Below, piece after piece: positions 7,055 to 15,759 of a DNA stretch of 64,000 nt (position 1 is its first letter; each line of letters begins with the position of its first letter). The notes beneath the pieces are model-generated. The model worked only from the letters and a program-made list of their open reading frames with translations. It made no database searches and was not told the DNA's origin. The stretch comes from an uncultured Fibrobacter sp. (GTDB lineage: Bacteria; Fibrobacterota; Fibrobacteria; Fibrobacterales; Fibrobacteraceae). Made by a program: the position numbers and the translations under genes. Location: NCBI RefSeq assembly GCF_947166265.1, contig NZ_CAMVDO010000013.1, positions 1 to 64,000 on the forward strand, given 5' to 3'.

Positions 7055-7729
7055 TTAAAACGATAACCAGCCTGTATCAAGGCCTGTCACGGGCTCAATC
7101 CGCTTCACATTCTTCTGCGCATCGGTAACCACGGCCATTCCCGTCAGATAATTCATCCAGCGTTGCGGCGTAAAGGTCATCTTGCAAAAGTGCGTGAGGC
7201 TCGGAACCACCCAAGCATCATGCGTCGCAAAAATGTTGAAGCGACAATTTCCCTTTTCAAGCATCATCGAAAGCATTTCTTCGGAACGTGCAGGCAGCGG
7301 AGCAAAAGCTTCTTTTTCACCACGCGGGTTACCTGCAGCCTCATTCTTTAACCATTCGCAAATGCCTTCGTAAAATCCGGCGCGCAACACCTTGGTGTAT
7401 TCATCGTAATCTTGAACAAAGTATTCTGCCAAGCAATCGAGCTTTTCGATATGCGGATTTTCAACGCCGCGACCTTTCGCGATACAAGAAGCAGTCTCCA
7501 TGCAACGCCCTACCGGGCTTGAATAAAAGCAGATATCGCCTTCGGCAGGAATGCACTTACCCAGCGACAGAGCCTGCTCGCGCCCGCGCTCCGTAAGACC
7601 TACATGCGCACCGAAGTCAGGATCGTTGGGAGTAATATGGTTGCGTTCACCGTGACGCACCAACAGGAACACGCGTTCGTCAGACAAAAGAGATGCAAAG
7701 AAATCTGCGGCTTTTATAAAATCATTCAT
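7055..7729 (-). CDS. Histidine phosphatase superfamily protein
   Basis: A 224-residue protein with the phosphoglycerate-mutase-like RHG motif (LVRHGERN, H26 as the phosphoryl acceptor) and the second catalytic histidine in ATHDAW near residue 169. An SSPVGRCMETA segment corresponds to the conserved arginine region. The fold hydrolyses phosphomonoesters through a phosphohistidine. The substrate is unknown; the protein lacks a signal peptide. AAGGATCT precedes the start at 7729. It lies between the cysteine operon and a PAP2 phosphatase on the same strand but is separated from both by intergenic repeats or a promoter, so it is probably monocistronic. Confidence 0.8.
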   Translation of the reverse strand: MNDFIKAADFFASLLSDERVFLLVRHGERNHITPNDPDFGAHVGLTERGREQALSLGKCIPAEGDICFYSSPVGRCMETASCIAKGRGVENPHIEKLDCLAEYFVQDYDEYTKVLRAGFYEGICEWLKNEAAGNPRGEKEAFAPLPARSEEMLSMMLEKGNCRFNIFATHDAWVVPSLTHFCKMTFTPQRWMNYLTGMAVVTDAQKNVKRIEPVTGLDTGWLSF

Positions 7730-7750
7730 CTTTTAGATCCTTCGACTTTG

Positions 7751-7809
7751 CCCTTCGGCAGGCTCAGGGACCTTATTTCGGTTGGTGCCCTTCGACAAGC
7801 TCAGGGACC
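7751..7809. repeat. Two tandem copies of the intergenic CTTCGACAAGCTCAGGGACC-type repeat
   Basis: Copies at 7751-7772 (CCCTTCGGCAGGCTCAGGGACC split by two base changes from the other) and 7788-7809, 37 nt apart, between the histidine phosphatase start and the PAP2 gene stop. Related to 4651-4673. Half-sites CCCT and AGGG give partial dyad symmetry. Confidence 0.65.
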
Positions 7810-7817
7810 TTACTCGA

Positions 7818-8363
7818 TTAAATCCCAAGCATTCCAGAAATGGGGATCCAGATCGCATGCGCAATCGCAAAACTCAAAATGCCGAGCAAGAATCCACAAA
7901 CAATATCCGTCAGCCAATGCACACCAAAGTACACGCGCAAAAGTCCCCATGTAAGCGGCAAGAGCATCATGATCCAGCCATACTGCGGTACCGCATAGAA
8001 CACCGCCGATGCCACCGCCAGGTTGTTCATCGTATGTCCCGATGGAAAGCTGTACTTGTCGAGCGGCGGGACTTCCGCCTTGATTTGCGGATTGGCAGCA
8101 AAGGGCCTCGGGCGCTTGGTCGAAAGCTTAACGCCCTCGTACAAGGCGAGCGCCACTCCCACCGCTACCAAAGCCTGCGCCAAAATCGGCCAGAACGCAG
8201 ACCAGCCAATATGCAAAAAAAGCAACAACGCAAAAACGCCCCAAATGTATCCGTCGCCCAGGCGCACGTAAAACTTGAGGAACTTGTTCACCTTCGGCGA
8301 AAAATGCCGATTCGTCCAATAGACCGAAACCCGGTTGTCAAACTCTGCAATTTTCTTGAACAT
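7818..8363 (-). CDS. PAP2-family membrane phosphatase
   Basis: A 181-residue integral membrane protein with the three-part PAP2 active site: KLSTKRPRP (79-87), PSGH (107-110) and RVYFGVHWLTD (143-153, with R143, H149 and D153). About five hydrophobic segments surround these motifs, placing the active site at the periplasmic membrane face. Relatives dephosphorylate phosphatidic acid, phosphatidylglycerol phosphate or undecaprenyl pyrophosphate; the last is a plausible role in recycling the cell-wall lipid carrier, but the substrate is not determined. A -10-like TACATT ends 7 nt before the ATG and there is no ribosome-binding site, suggesting a leaderless mRNA. Confidence 0.85.
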   Translation of the reverse strand: MFKKIAEFDNRVSVYWTNRHFSPKVNKFLKFYVRLGDGYIWGVFALLLFLHIGWSAFWPILAQALVAVGVALALYEGVKLSTKRPRPFAANPQIKAEVPPLDKYSFPSGHTMNNLAVASAVFYAVPQYGWIMMLLPLTWGLLRVYFGVHWLTDIVCGFLLGILSFAIAHAIWIPISGMLGI

Positions 8364-8370
8364 CGGGGTA

Positions 8371-8376
8371 AATGTA
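8371..8376 (-). promoter_or_regulatory. -10-like element of a leaderless PAP2 mRNA
   Basis: TACATT on the minus strand with seven nucleotides to the ATG at 8363. No good -35 box at the standard distance. Confidence 0.4.
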
Positions 8377-8431
8377 GATTTTTCAGTCTACGTAGCTTCT
8401 TCAAAATTCTTATTTTTTTTATGAAAAGGAG

Positions 8432-8475
8432 ATTCCCGCCAGTTTATCCCGGACTTGTTCCGGGACGGGAATGAC
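8432..8475. repeat. Nested inverted repeat (REP-like) upstream of ackA
   Basis: Outer arms ATTCCCG (8432-8438) and CGGGAAT (8466-8472) enclose inner arms CCCGGA and TCCGGG. The element ends in GAATGAC, shared with degraded copies near 38022-38082 and 19095-19140. It lies 27 nt before the ackA start codon. Confidence 0.55.
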
Positions 8476-8501
8476 AATTATAAATAGTAAAGGAAACTAC
8501 A

Positions 8502-9674
8502 ATGCGCGTACTCGTACTTAACTGCGGCAGCTCTTCGGTGAAGTTCGCTGTCATCGACACCCAGACCAAGGAATCCATCTCCAGCGGCCTCGTCGAAAAT
8601 ATCGGCGTCAACGGCCACGTCAAGGCCAAGGGCCCCGCCGGCAACATCGACTTCAATTTCGATTGCCCCACGCACGCCGAAGCCGTCGCCGAGGTACAGA
8701 AGTTCCTCGCCGAACAGAAGCTCACCGACACCATCGAAGCCATCGGCCACCGCGTAGTGCACGGCGGCAAGTACGTCAAGAGCGAGCGCGTCACGCAGGA
8801 AGTCATCGACTACATCCGCAGCATCACGCTGTTCGCCCCGCTCCACGAACCCGCACACGCCACCGGCATGGAATGCGCCACCAAGTTCTTCCCGGGCCTC
8901 CCGCAGGTCGCCGTGTTCGACACCGCCTTCCACCAGACTATGCCGCGCAAAGCCTACCTCTACGGCATCCCCTACAAGTTTTACGAAGAAGACAAGATCC
9001 GCCGCTACGGTGCGCACGGCACGAGCCACCGCTTCGTGACGGCCGAAGCCGCCAAGATCTTGGGCAAGAAGCCGGAAGACTGCTGCTTCATTACCGCCCA
9101 CCTCGGTAACGGCTCCAGCTGCTCCGCGATTCTCAACGGCCAGTGCGTCGACACCACCATGGGTTTCACCCCGCTCGAAGGCTTGATCATGGGAACCCGT
9201 TCCGGTTCCATCGACCCGGCAGTTCTCTTCTTCATCAGCAAGAAGTACGGTTACGATATCGACCGCCTCGACAAGCTCGTGAACAAGGAATCGGGCCTCC
9301 TCGGCCTCTCCGGACTCTCTAACGACATGCGCACCCTGACGCAGGCCGCAAGCGAAGGCCACGTGGGCGCACAGATCGCCCTCGAAACGTTCGCCTACAG
9401 GCTCACCCGCGAAATCGGCGGCATCGCCATGGCACTCCCGCGCATCGACGCGCTGGTATTCACCGGCGGTATCGGCGAGAACAGCAAGCTTGTCCGCAAG
9501 ATGGCGATGGACAACCTCAAGATTCTCGGCTACCAGATCGACGAAGCCCGCAACGAAAAGAACGGCAAGGAATCCGGCCACATCATCAGCAAGGACGGCA
9601 CGCCGACCGCCATGGTCGTCGCTACCAACGAAGAACTGCTCATCGCCCTTGACACCGAAGCTCTGGTGAAATAA
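8502..9674 (+). CDS. ackA: Acetate kinase
   Basis: A 390-residue acetate/propionate kinase (acetate + ATP to acetyl phosphate + ADP; the fermentative direction yields ATP and acetate). It shows the phosphate-binding LVLNCGSSSVKF start (residues 4-15), GHRVVHGG near 86, and the later FDTAFH, GTSHR, HLGNGSS and GENS motifs of the ASKHA fold, all at full family length. AAAGGAAA precedes the ATG. No phosphotransacetylase gene is adjacent, which is common when the two are unlinked. Acetate is an expected end product of a fibre-fermenting anaerobe. A strong terminator follows. Confidence 0.95.
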   Translation: MRVLVLNCGSSSVKFAVIDTQTKESISSGLVENIGVNGHVKAKGPAGNIDFNFDCPTHAEAVAEVQKFLAEQKLTDTIEAIGHRVVHGGKYVKSERVTQEVIDYIRSITLFAPLHEPAHATGMECATKFFPGLPQVAVFDTAFHQTMPRKAYLYGIPYKFYEEDKIRRYGAHGTSHRFVTAEAAKILGKKPEDCCFITAHLGNGSSCSAILNGQCVDTTMGFTPLEGLIMGTRSGSIDPAVLFFISKKYGYDIDRLDKLVNKESGLLGLSGLSNDMRTLTQAASEGHVGAQIALETFAYRLTREIGGIAMALPRIDALVFTGGIGENSKLVRKMAMDNLKILGYQIDEARNEKNGKESGHIISKDGTPTAMVVATNEELLIALDTEALVK

Positions 9675-9808
9675 ACGAGAGACGAAAGAACGCCGCTCCG
9701 CGGCTACAGACGAGAGAAGGCTCCGCTAAAGCGGAGCCCTTTCTTTTAAATATCGTTACGAAATATCTCTCGTCTTTCGTCTGTAGGGCCGTAGGCCCGT
9801 CCTCTCGT
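9675..9808. repeat. Repeat-rich convergent intergenic region
   Basis: The motif CAGACGAGAG/ACGAGAGACGAAAG occurs on the left (9676-9690, 9707-9716) and in inverted form on the right (about 9766-9783 and 9800-9809), around the ackA terminator. Long-range pairing is possible. No ORF. Confidence 0.5.
9719..9746 (+). terminator. Terminator of ackA
   Basis: GGCTCCGC (9719-9726), loop TAAA, GCGGAGCC (9731-9738), then CTTTCTTTT. Confidence 0.85.
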
Positions 9809-12454
9809 CTATTTAATCGTCCAGGTCTGTCGATTGACTTGCAGGATCTTTCTGCCTTGCACCTGAGCGGCTGCGGCGCGTACCTGAGCCTCGGACACCG
9901 GGAGCTTGGCCTGCCACATCACGCGGCCCTGCATATCGAACAGAGCCACCGAGCCACGATTTGCAACAATGGCATTCTGCCAGGTCGCCTTGTACGTCAC
10001 CACCACAGGGGCAATTCCCGAAGCGGCTTCGCCAACCAGAATCACAATCGTCGCCGTGGTAGAATCGGCAGCATCCTTTGCCTGAACCTTCACGCGGAAA
10101 ATGCCGTCATTCAGCACCGTCGAATCGGTTGCAGGGGCAATCGTCAACACGCCGTCGACAATCTCGGTCGCAAGCACTATCGGAGCGGTAACCTTGTATG
10201 CAAGGCTGTCGCCATCGGCGTCATAGAACAGGGAATCCAGCACGATAGATTCGCTCCAGCCCGTCTTTTCGACGCGCAGCGTGTCACGCATCGCCACGAC
10301 CGGGCCATCGTTCACCGGGGTGATATAGATATGAATCTTGAACGTCTCCGGAACAGAGACGCTGTCCGTAACGCTCACCGTCACATAAGCATCGCCAAAG
10401 GCATCCCTTTCGGCAAGCACCCACCAGGCGCCCTTGTTGTTCTGAGTCTTCGTCTTTCCGTCATCGCTCGTAAAGGTGTAATACAGCTTGGACTTGCCAT
10501 CAGATGCCTTCGCCCAGGTGCTGTAAAGCTTTTCGGCATACGTCAGGGAGCCGCTATCTTCACGGATAGTCGTATCGAGGGTTGCCGGTTCCACCACCAC
10601 AATCGGAGGTTCGGGCATGTCGATTACCGTAAGGGTGACAATCGCGAAACCCGATTTCTGACCCTTGGCAGTTTCCACATGATAGGCAAAGTAGTCTTCG
10701 CCATAGAAATCCTTTTCGGGCATATAGGTGAAGCTACCATCTTCGTTAAGAGTAAGTTCGCCATGGTCCGGGACTTCGTCAAGAACGGCAATCAAGGCAA
10801 CCGTGCGGTCGTCGGGGTTGTAATCGTTGGCGAGAACACCCTTTGCAGCCTTCACAGAGAATTCCACATCTTCCTTGACTTCGTAGGCATCCTTGGCTGC
10901 CACAGGCAAATCATCCACAGGATTCACTTTCACATAGAAATTGACACCCACGGAATCGACTCCGGACTTCGCCCAGAAGGTCAACTTTGCAAGGCCATAG
11001 GCATCGGCTACCGGGGTAAACATAATGTAATGCGTTCCGCCCGTCAGCAAATGTTCCGCATTGATAACGCCCTTTGAGGTCACGCCATACACCACCTGTT
11101 CAAGTCCGTCAGCATCTTCCAAAACAAAAGCCGTCGCAGGGAACTGCAGCGCATCTACAGTATCGGGGTTAAAGTCTTCGTCCAGTTCGAGGGTATCCTT
11201 GAAATAGGACATATCGACCTCGGCGAGTACCATCGGGTCATTCACCGGAGTAACTTCAATCGACACAGTCGCAGGATCACTTTCCTTGCTAGTCGCATCC
11301 GTAACCGTATAGGTGAAGAAGTCAACACCGTTAAAGTTTGCCTCCGGCGTGTAGGTAAACGTTCCGTCGTATTCGCCAGCAGCATTCTTACCCAGCACCA
11401 GGGTCCCGTGCTGTACGTCGTCTACAAGGGCAATCGTAAGAGGCTTCGATCCTTCAGGATCATCGACATCGTAGTCGTTCTTCACGAAATTATTCGTAAT
11501 CTTGACCTTCAGGGTCGAGTCTTCCTTGACCGTATAGGAATCGTCAACAGCGACAGGAGCGTTATCGCGGTCCTTGACCGTCACCGTGAGAGTGTACGAG
11601 ACTGCAGCGTGGATTCCGTCGCTTGCTTTCAGGTTAACGGTAACATCGCCACTGACATTGGGGGTAGCCACCATATAAACATGGCCGTCCTGTTCATAAG
11701 AAGCCTTCGCATTGACAAACGAGGCGTAGCTCTTGTTCAAAAGGATCGATGCCGTCACGGTCGCGTCGCCATCTTCATCACTGAAAATCGTGGAGAGGTC
11801 GATATCCAGGGTATCGCCTTCGTTCAGGACTGCAGTTCCCTCTGCATCGCCCACAAGTTCCGTAGGATTGGTCACGCACTCGTCTGCAAGGATAAAGCTC
11901 GAAATCTCGATGTTGTTTGTCGTGGTCGAGGCCGACTTTGCGTGGTTATCCTTGAATGCGAACTGCACGCCCGTCTGGTAAACCGCCGACCAGTTCACCT
12001 TCGTCTTGGAAGTCCAGCCCTGGGTAAGGGAGGAGAATGCGATAAAGGTCTTCTTAAAACCGGCTGACGCCTTGAGTTCTGCACCATAGTAGTTGTAGTC
12101 CTTAATCGTGGACTGCTTGAAATCGATGCGGAACGGAGCCTCTGCGCTATAAGTCAGGCACACGCCCTTATAGGCCGCAAGGGAAAACACGACGTCATCC
12201 TGCTGCCAGCCAAAACCAAAACCGGCCGAATTGGTCTTGCCGCTAGTTACGCTCAACGTGGCGGACTTGATCAATCCGTCAACCGACTCAGTAATAGAAC
12301 TGAGCGAACCGTTAGCCGGGTCAGTGTAAGTATACCAATAGGCAGGAACCTTGTCGCCATCGCCTTCTTCGGTCCAGACCGTCGTCGTCGCGGCATAAGC
12401 GGATCCAAACAGGGCTCCCAAAGCCCCCATCAACGAAATCATTTTTTTCATCAT
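9809..12454 (-). CDS. Large secreted cadherin/Ig-like repeat protein with a carbohydrate-binding-like N-domain
   Basis: An 881-residue protein with an N-terminal signal peptide ending at AYA-ATT (residues 1-21). A beta-sandwich-like domain (about 22-195) resembles carbohydrate-binding modules. Tandem cadherin-type/VCBS repeats follow (VAVDDSYTVKEDSTL, NDYDVDD, GTFTYTPEANFNGVDFFTYTVTD and later copies). The C-terminal 70 residues (VALFDMQGRVMWQ and beta strands ending in WTIK) look like a sorting domain for a type IX-like secretion route; the pectate lyase at 42956 ends similarly. The protein is probably exported to the cell surface for adhesion to plant polymers. AGAGGT precedes the ATG at 12454. 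No catalytic domain was recognised. Confidence 0.75.
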   Translation of the reverse strand: MMKKMISLMGALGALFGSAYAATTTVWTEEGDGDKVPAYWYTYTDPANGSLSSITESVDGLIKSATLSVTSGKTNSAGFGFGWQQDDVVFSLAAYKGVCLTYSAEAPFRIDFKQSTIKDYNYYGAELKASAGFKKTFIAFSSLTQGWTSKTKVNWSAVYQTGVQFAFKDNHAKSASTTTNNIEISSFILADECVTNPTELVGDAEGTAVLNEGDTLDIDLSTIFSDEDGDATVTASILLNKSYASFVNAKASYEQDGHVYMVATPNVSGDVTVNLKASDGIHAAVSYTLTVTVKDRDNAPVAVDDSYTVKEDSTLKVKITNNFVKNDYDVDDPEGSKPLTIALVDDVQHGTLVLGKNAAGEYDGTFTYTPEANFNGVDFFTYTVTDATSKESDPATVSIEVTPVNDPMVLAEVDMSYFKDTLELDEDFNPDTVDALQFPATAFVLEDADGLEQVVYGVTSKGVINAEHLLTGGTHYIMFTPVADAYGLAKLTFWAKSGVDSVGVNFYVKVNPVDDLPVAAKDAYEVKEDVEFSVKAAKGVLANDYNPDDRTVALIAVLDEVPDHGELTLNEDGSFTYMPEKDFYGEDYFAYHVETAKGQKSGFAIVTLTVIDMPEPPIVVVEPATLDTTIREDSGSLTYAEKLYSTWAKASDGKSKLYYTFTSDDGKTKTQNNKGAWWVLAERDAFGDAYVTVSVTDSVSVPETFKIHIYITPVNDGPVVAMRDTLRVEKTGWSESIVLDSLFYDADGDSLAYKVTAPIVLATEIVDGVLTIAPATDSTVLNDGIFRVKVQAKDAADSTTATIVILVGEAASGIAPVVVTYKATWQNAIVANRGSVALFDMQGRVMWQAKLPVSEAQVRAAAAQVQGRKILQVNRQTWTIK

Positions 12455-12627
12455 ATAGACCTCTTATGATTTCCCAATACAATCCATTGGAATAAATGTA
12501 ACATAAGAATACGAATATTGCAAATTGGAATATTGCAAAAACGACCCCTCCCGAGCGGAAATGTAAAGATTTTTGAACAAAGAGACTGTAGGAATTCATT
12601 TTTTCGTTGCGGGCGGCTTTTTTCCCG

Positions 12628-14499
12628 TTACCCTAGCGAGTCGAGTTCCTCGTAGCGTTCGTAGGCTTTTTCGAGTTCGGCTTCGCGGTCGGAGATTTCT
12701 TTCTGGAGTTCCACGATGCGGGCGGCATTTGTGAACACTTCGGGTTTAGAGAGTTCTGTCTGGCGCTCCGAAATTTCCGATTCGAGTTTTTCGATTTTCT
12801 CGGGAAGAGCGGCGTATTCGCGCTCCTCGTTGTAGCTGCGTTTTTTCTTCTTTGCGGGAGCGCCGGCAGACCCTGAAAGGGCCTGCGCCGCCGAAGCAGC
12901 TGAAGAATTCTGCGCAGACCTCGCCGCTTTTTCCGCTTCTTTTTCGGCGGCAATACGCGCGGCGTTTGCAGCTTCCTTATCGCGGACTTTTTTCTTCGCT
13001 TCGTAATCGCTGTAGCCGCCTACCGATTCGAAAATGTTGCCGCCATCTTCGATGGCGAGGATGCTTGTCGCCACGGAATCGAGGAAGGCGCGGTCATGAC
13101 TTACGGTAAGCACGCTTCCCTTGTAGTCCGCCAAAAGTTCCGCGAGCAGGTCTAGCGTTTCCATGTCGAGGTCGTTCGTCGGTTCGTCAAGTACCAGCAC
13201 GTTGCTCGGATGGCTGAAGAGGCATGCAAGCAGCAGGCGGTTCCTTTCGCCGCCGCTAAGCGCACTGATGGGGCCTCGGGCACGGTCCGCCGAGAAAAGG
13301 AAGTCTTGCAAATAACTTAACACGTGGCGCTTAACGCCGTTCAATGTAATGTAGGCTTGTCCGTCGCCGATGTTTTCCACAAGTGACTTGTCTTCACGCA
13401 GGCGTGTACGCATCTGGTCGAAGTAGGCAATCTGCAAGTTCGTTCCCAGGCGCACGTCACCGGTATCCGGCGTGAGTTCGCCCAGAATCAGGCGTAAAAG
13501 CGTCGTCTTTCCAGAACCGTTCGGTCCTACGATACCGATGCGGTCGCCACGGGAAACTTCGGTCGAAAGCCCGCTAATAAGAGGCGCCCCGTCGTAGGAG
13601 TAGCTTACGTCGGTGAGTCTTGCCACCAGGCGCCCCGAACGGTCGGCCTCGGTAATCTGCATATTCACGTTGCCCGTTCGGGTGCGGCGCGCCGCACGCT
13701 CCTCGCGCATTTTAATGAGCGCCCGCACGCGGCCCTCGTTCCGGGTCCTACGCGCCTGGATTCCCTTGCGAATCCACACTTCTTCTTCGGCGAGGCGTTT
13801 GTCGAAAAGCGCGTTCGCCTTGTCCTCTTCGGCAAGCGCCTGGTCGCGGAACTGCACGAACTTATCGTACGGGAAATCCCAGCAGCGTACACGGCCACGG
13901 TCCAAATCAAAAATGCGGTTCGCCACCCGGCGTACAAAGGTGCGGTCATGACTTACGAACAAAAGCGCACAGTTCAGTCTCGTCACGATTCCTTCGAGCC
14001 ACTGGATCGCGGGAATGTCCAGATGGTTCGTGGGTTCGTCGAGCAGCAACAGGTCCGGGTCCTGCGCAAGTGCTCGCGCAAAAAGGGTGCGGCGTTTCTG
14101 TCCGCCACTCAAGCTGTCGTATAATGCCTCGGGATCGATTCCCGTCTTTCCTAGAATCGCCTCGGCGTGGGTGTCACGCGATGCGTCATCGCCCACCTTC
14201 CATGCCGCCGAATTCCCTACAGAAACGGTGCCCATCACCACATCGCGAACGGTTCCATCAATATGCGCGGGAATCTCCTGAATCATACGCGAAATGCGAA
14301 GCCCCGACTTTTTCACGATGTCACCCGACTGCGCCTCGGTCTCGCCCGAAAGCACCCGTAAAAGGGTGCTCTTGCCGCAACCGTTGCGGCCGACCAGACA
14401 AATCCGGTCGCCGGCCTCGATGTCAAAGCTCACGTTATCCAGCAGCGGGGCGTTCGCCCCTATTCGCAACAACAGGTTCTGGGCAGAAAGAATCGGCAT
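12628..14499 (-). CDS. uup: ABC-F family ATPase, Uup-like
   Basis: A 623-residue soluble protein with two ABC ATPase domains: Walker A GRNGCGKST near 38-46 with LSGGQKRR near 130, and GPNGSGKTT near 328 with LSGGERNR near 415. The interdomain linker is charged and a C-terminal coiled coil (about 540-623) follows an alanine/lysine-rich stretch, the Uup layout. There are no membrane domains. ABC-F proteins act on ribosomes or branched DNA; the C-terminal coiled coil of Uup binds DNA. Its start lies 5 nt after the nagZ stop, so the two are co-transcribed. No terminator of quality was seen after its stop. Confidence 0.85.
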   Translation of the reverse strand: MPILSAQNLLLRIGANAPLLDNVSFDIEAGDRICLVGRNGCGKSTLLRVLSGETEAQSGDIVKKSGLRISRMIQEIPAHIDGTVRDVVMGTVSVGNSAAWKVGDDASRDTHAEAILGKTGIDPEALYDSLSGGQKRRTLFARALAQDPDLLLLDEPTNHLDIPAIQWLEGIVTRLNCALLFVSHDRTFVRRVANRIFDLDRGRVRCWDFPYDKFVQFRDQALAEEDKANALFDKRLAEEEVWIRKGIQARRTRNEGRVRALIKMREERAARRTRTGNVNMQITEADRSGRLVARLTDVSYSYDGAPLISGLSTEVSRGDRIGIVGPNGSGKTTLLRLILGELTPDTGDVRLGTNLQIAYFDQMRTRLREDKSLVENIGDGQAYITLNGVKRHVLSYLQDFLFSADRARGPISALSGGERNRLLLACLFSHPSNVLVLDEPTNDLDMETLDLLAELLADYKGSVLTVSHDRAFLDSVATSILAIEDGGNIFESVGGYSDYEAKKKVRDKEAANAARIAAEKEAEKAARSAQNSSAASAAQALSGSAGAPAKKKKRSYNEEREYAALPEKIEKLESEISERQTELSKPEVFTNAARIVELQKEISDREAELEKAYERYEELDSLG

Positions 14500-14504
14500 A
14501 AATC

Positions 14505-15680
14505 CTATTTCTTGATATTCTCTTTAAGTTTCAAAATGCGGCGAACGCTTTCGTCAATACGGGATTCTTCAATCTTTCCGTCTTCGACGGCCTTCACCAC
14601 GGCATCAAACGCATTCACGAAATGAAGCGGACAAAGGACAATGTCGATTCCCGCCTGAATCGCCTTGATAGCCGCATCTTCGTTGCCATAGTCGTTCACG
14701 ATGGCACCCATATCCATGGCATCGGCGACAATCACGCCCTTAAAGCCGAGTTCACCGCGCAGCTTGTCCTGCAGAATGACCGGCGAAAGCGTAGACGGCA
14801 GATTGTTCCCCGTCACCTTGGGTGCTGCGATATGCGCCGTCATGATTATCTGGGCGCCCGCCTTGATTCCCGCCTTGAACGGAACCATTTCACACTTTTT
14901 CATTTCGTCCCAGGTCTTGTCGGTCGCCACGTAACCCGTGTGCGTATCTGCCTTCACGTCGCCATGTCCAGGAAAATGCTTGAGCGTTCCGACAATCTTT
15001 GCCGAATCGAGCCCTTCCAGGTACTTCACCACCATCTTCGCCGCCACTTCCGGCTTGTCCGAAAACGCGCGCGGACCGATTACGATATTTTCCGGATTCG
15101 TGTTCACGTCGGCTACCGGCGCAAAGTCGATATCGAAACCGTATTCCTTGACATAGGAACCGATAGTAAAAGCCGCCTCGTAGACATCATTCGGATCGCC
15201 CGACTTGGCAATGGCCTCCATGCTTTCATACTTGGGAAGGTCAAAATTTTCGCTATTTGCAATACGCGCCACACGGCCGCCTTCCTCGTCAACCGCAAGC
15301 AGGGGCGAACCGTTCAAGGTCTTTATTTTCTTGACAAACGATACCAGCTGCGATTCGTCCTTGATGTTGTGGGCAAAAAGGATCATACCGCCTATAGGGT
15401 AATCCTCATTCACGGCGGACATGGTCGCGTTCACCTTTTGCAGCTTGTAATCGACCAGTTCGCTATAGTGGCTCCAGTGGATGCTCGTGTCCAAGGCCTC
15501 CGGACGCACAATGAACATCTGCCCCACCTTTTCGCGCAGGCTCATCTTGCCGATGGCATCTTCGATCGAATCGCTTTCTACCCCGGAACTACCGACGGAC
15601 AAGTCCGATTCGGAACAGGACGAAAGGATAAATCCGGCCGCCAAAACAAAAGCCGAAAGCCATATTTTGGAACATTTCAT
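14505..15680 (-). CDS. nagZ: Glycoside hydrolase family 3 beta-N-acetylhexosaminidase lipoprotein, NagZ-like
   Basis: A 391-residue protein starting at MKCSKIW (ATG 15680), preceded by GAGGTG. A longer frame open to 15887 is rejected because it runs into the divergent gene and lacks a signal. Residues 1-24 form a lipoprotein signal with lipobox LSSC, so the enzyme is membrane-anchored, unlike cytoplasmic E. coli NagZ. The catalytic block KHFPGHGDVKADTHTG near 230-245 carries the Asp/His dyad loop typical of GH3 NagZ, and DAMDMGAI marks the nucleophile region. It would remove N-acetylglucosamine from cell-wall muropeptides or other hexosaminides. First gene of an operon with uup. Confidence 0.85.
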   Translation of the reverse strand: MKCSKIWLSAFVLAAGFILSSCSESDLSVGSSGVESDSIEDAIGKMSLREKVGQMFIVRPEALDTSIHWSHYSELVDYKLQKVNATMSAVNEDYPIGGMILFAHNIKDESQLVSFVKKIKTLNGSPLLAVDEEGGRVARIANSENFDLPKYESMEAIAKSGDPNDVYEAAFTIGSYVKEYGFDIDFAPVADVNTNPENIVIGPRAFSDKPEVAAKMVVKYLEGLDSAKIVGTLKHFPGHGDVKADTHTGYVATDKTWDEMKKCEMVPFKAGIKAGAQIIMTAHIAAPKVTGNNLPSTLSPVILQDKLRGELGFKGVIVADAMDMGAIVNDYGNEDAAIKAIQAGIDIVLCPLHFVNAFDAVVKAVEDGKIEESRIDESVRRILKLKENIKK

Positions 15681-15743
15681 CAAACACCTCGTTAATACAT
15701 CTTTCTTAAAAATAAAAAGTTTTGAGCTTTCAATGGAAAAATT

Positions 15744-15752
15744 TGTTATAAT
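15744..15752 (+). promoter_or_regulatory. Extended -10 promoter, leaderless
   Basis: TG (15744-15745), one nt, TATAAT (15747-15752), then seven nt to the ATG at 15760. There is no ribosome-binding site. Confidence 0.55.
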
Positions 15753-15759
15753 TAAAAGT

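Noticed and set aside
8478-9581. Long open frame (367 codons) on the minus strand opposite ackA
   Set aside because: It is a compositional shadow of the highly codon-biased ackA gene; ackA has all family motifs.
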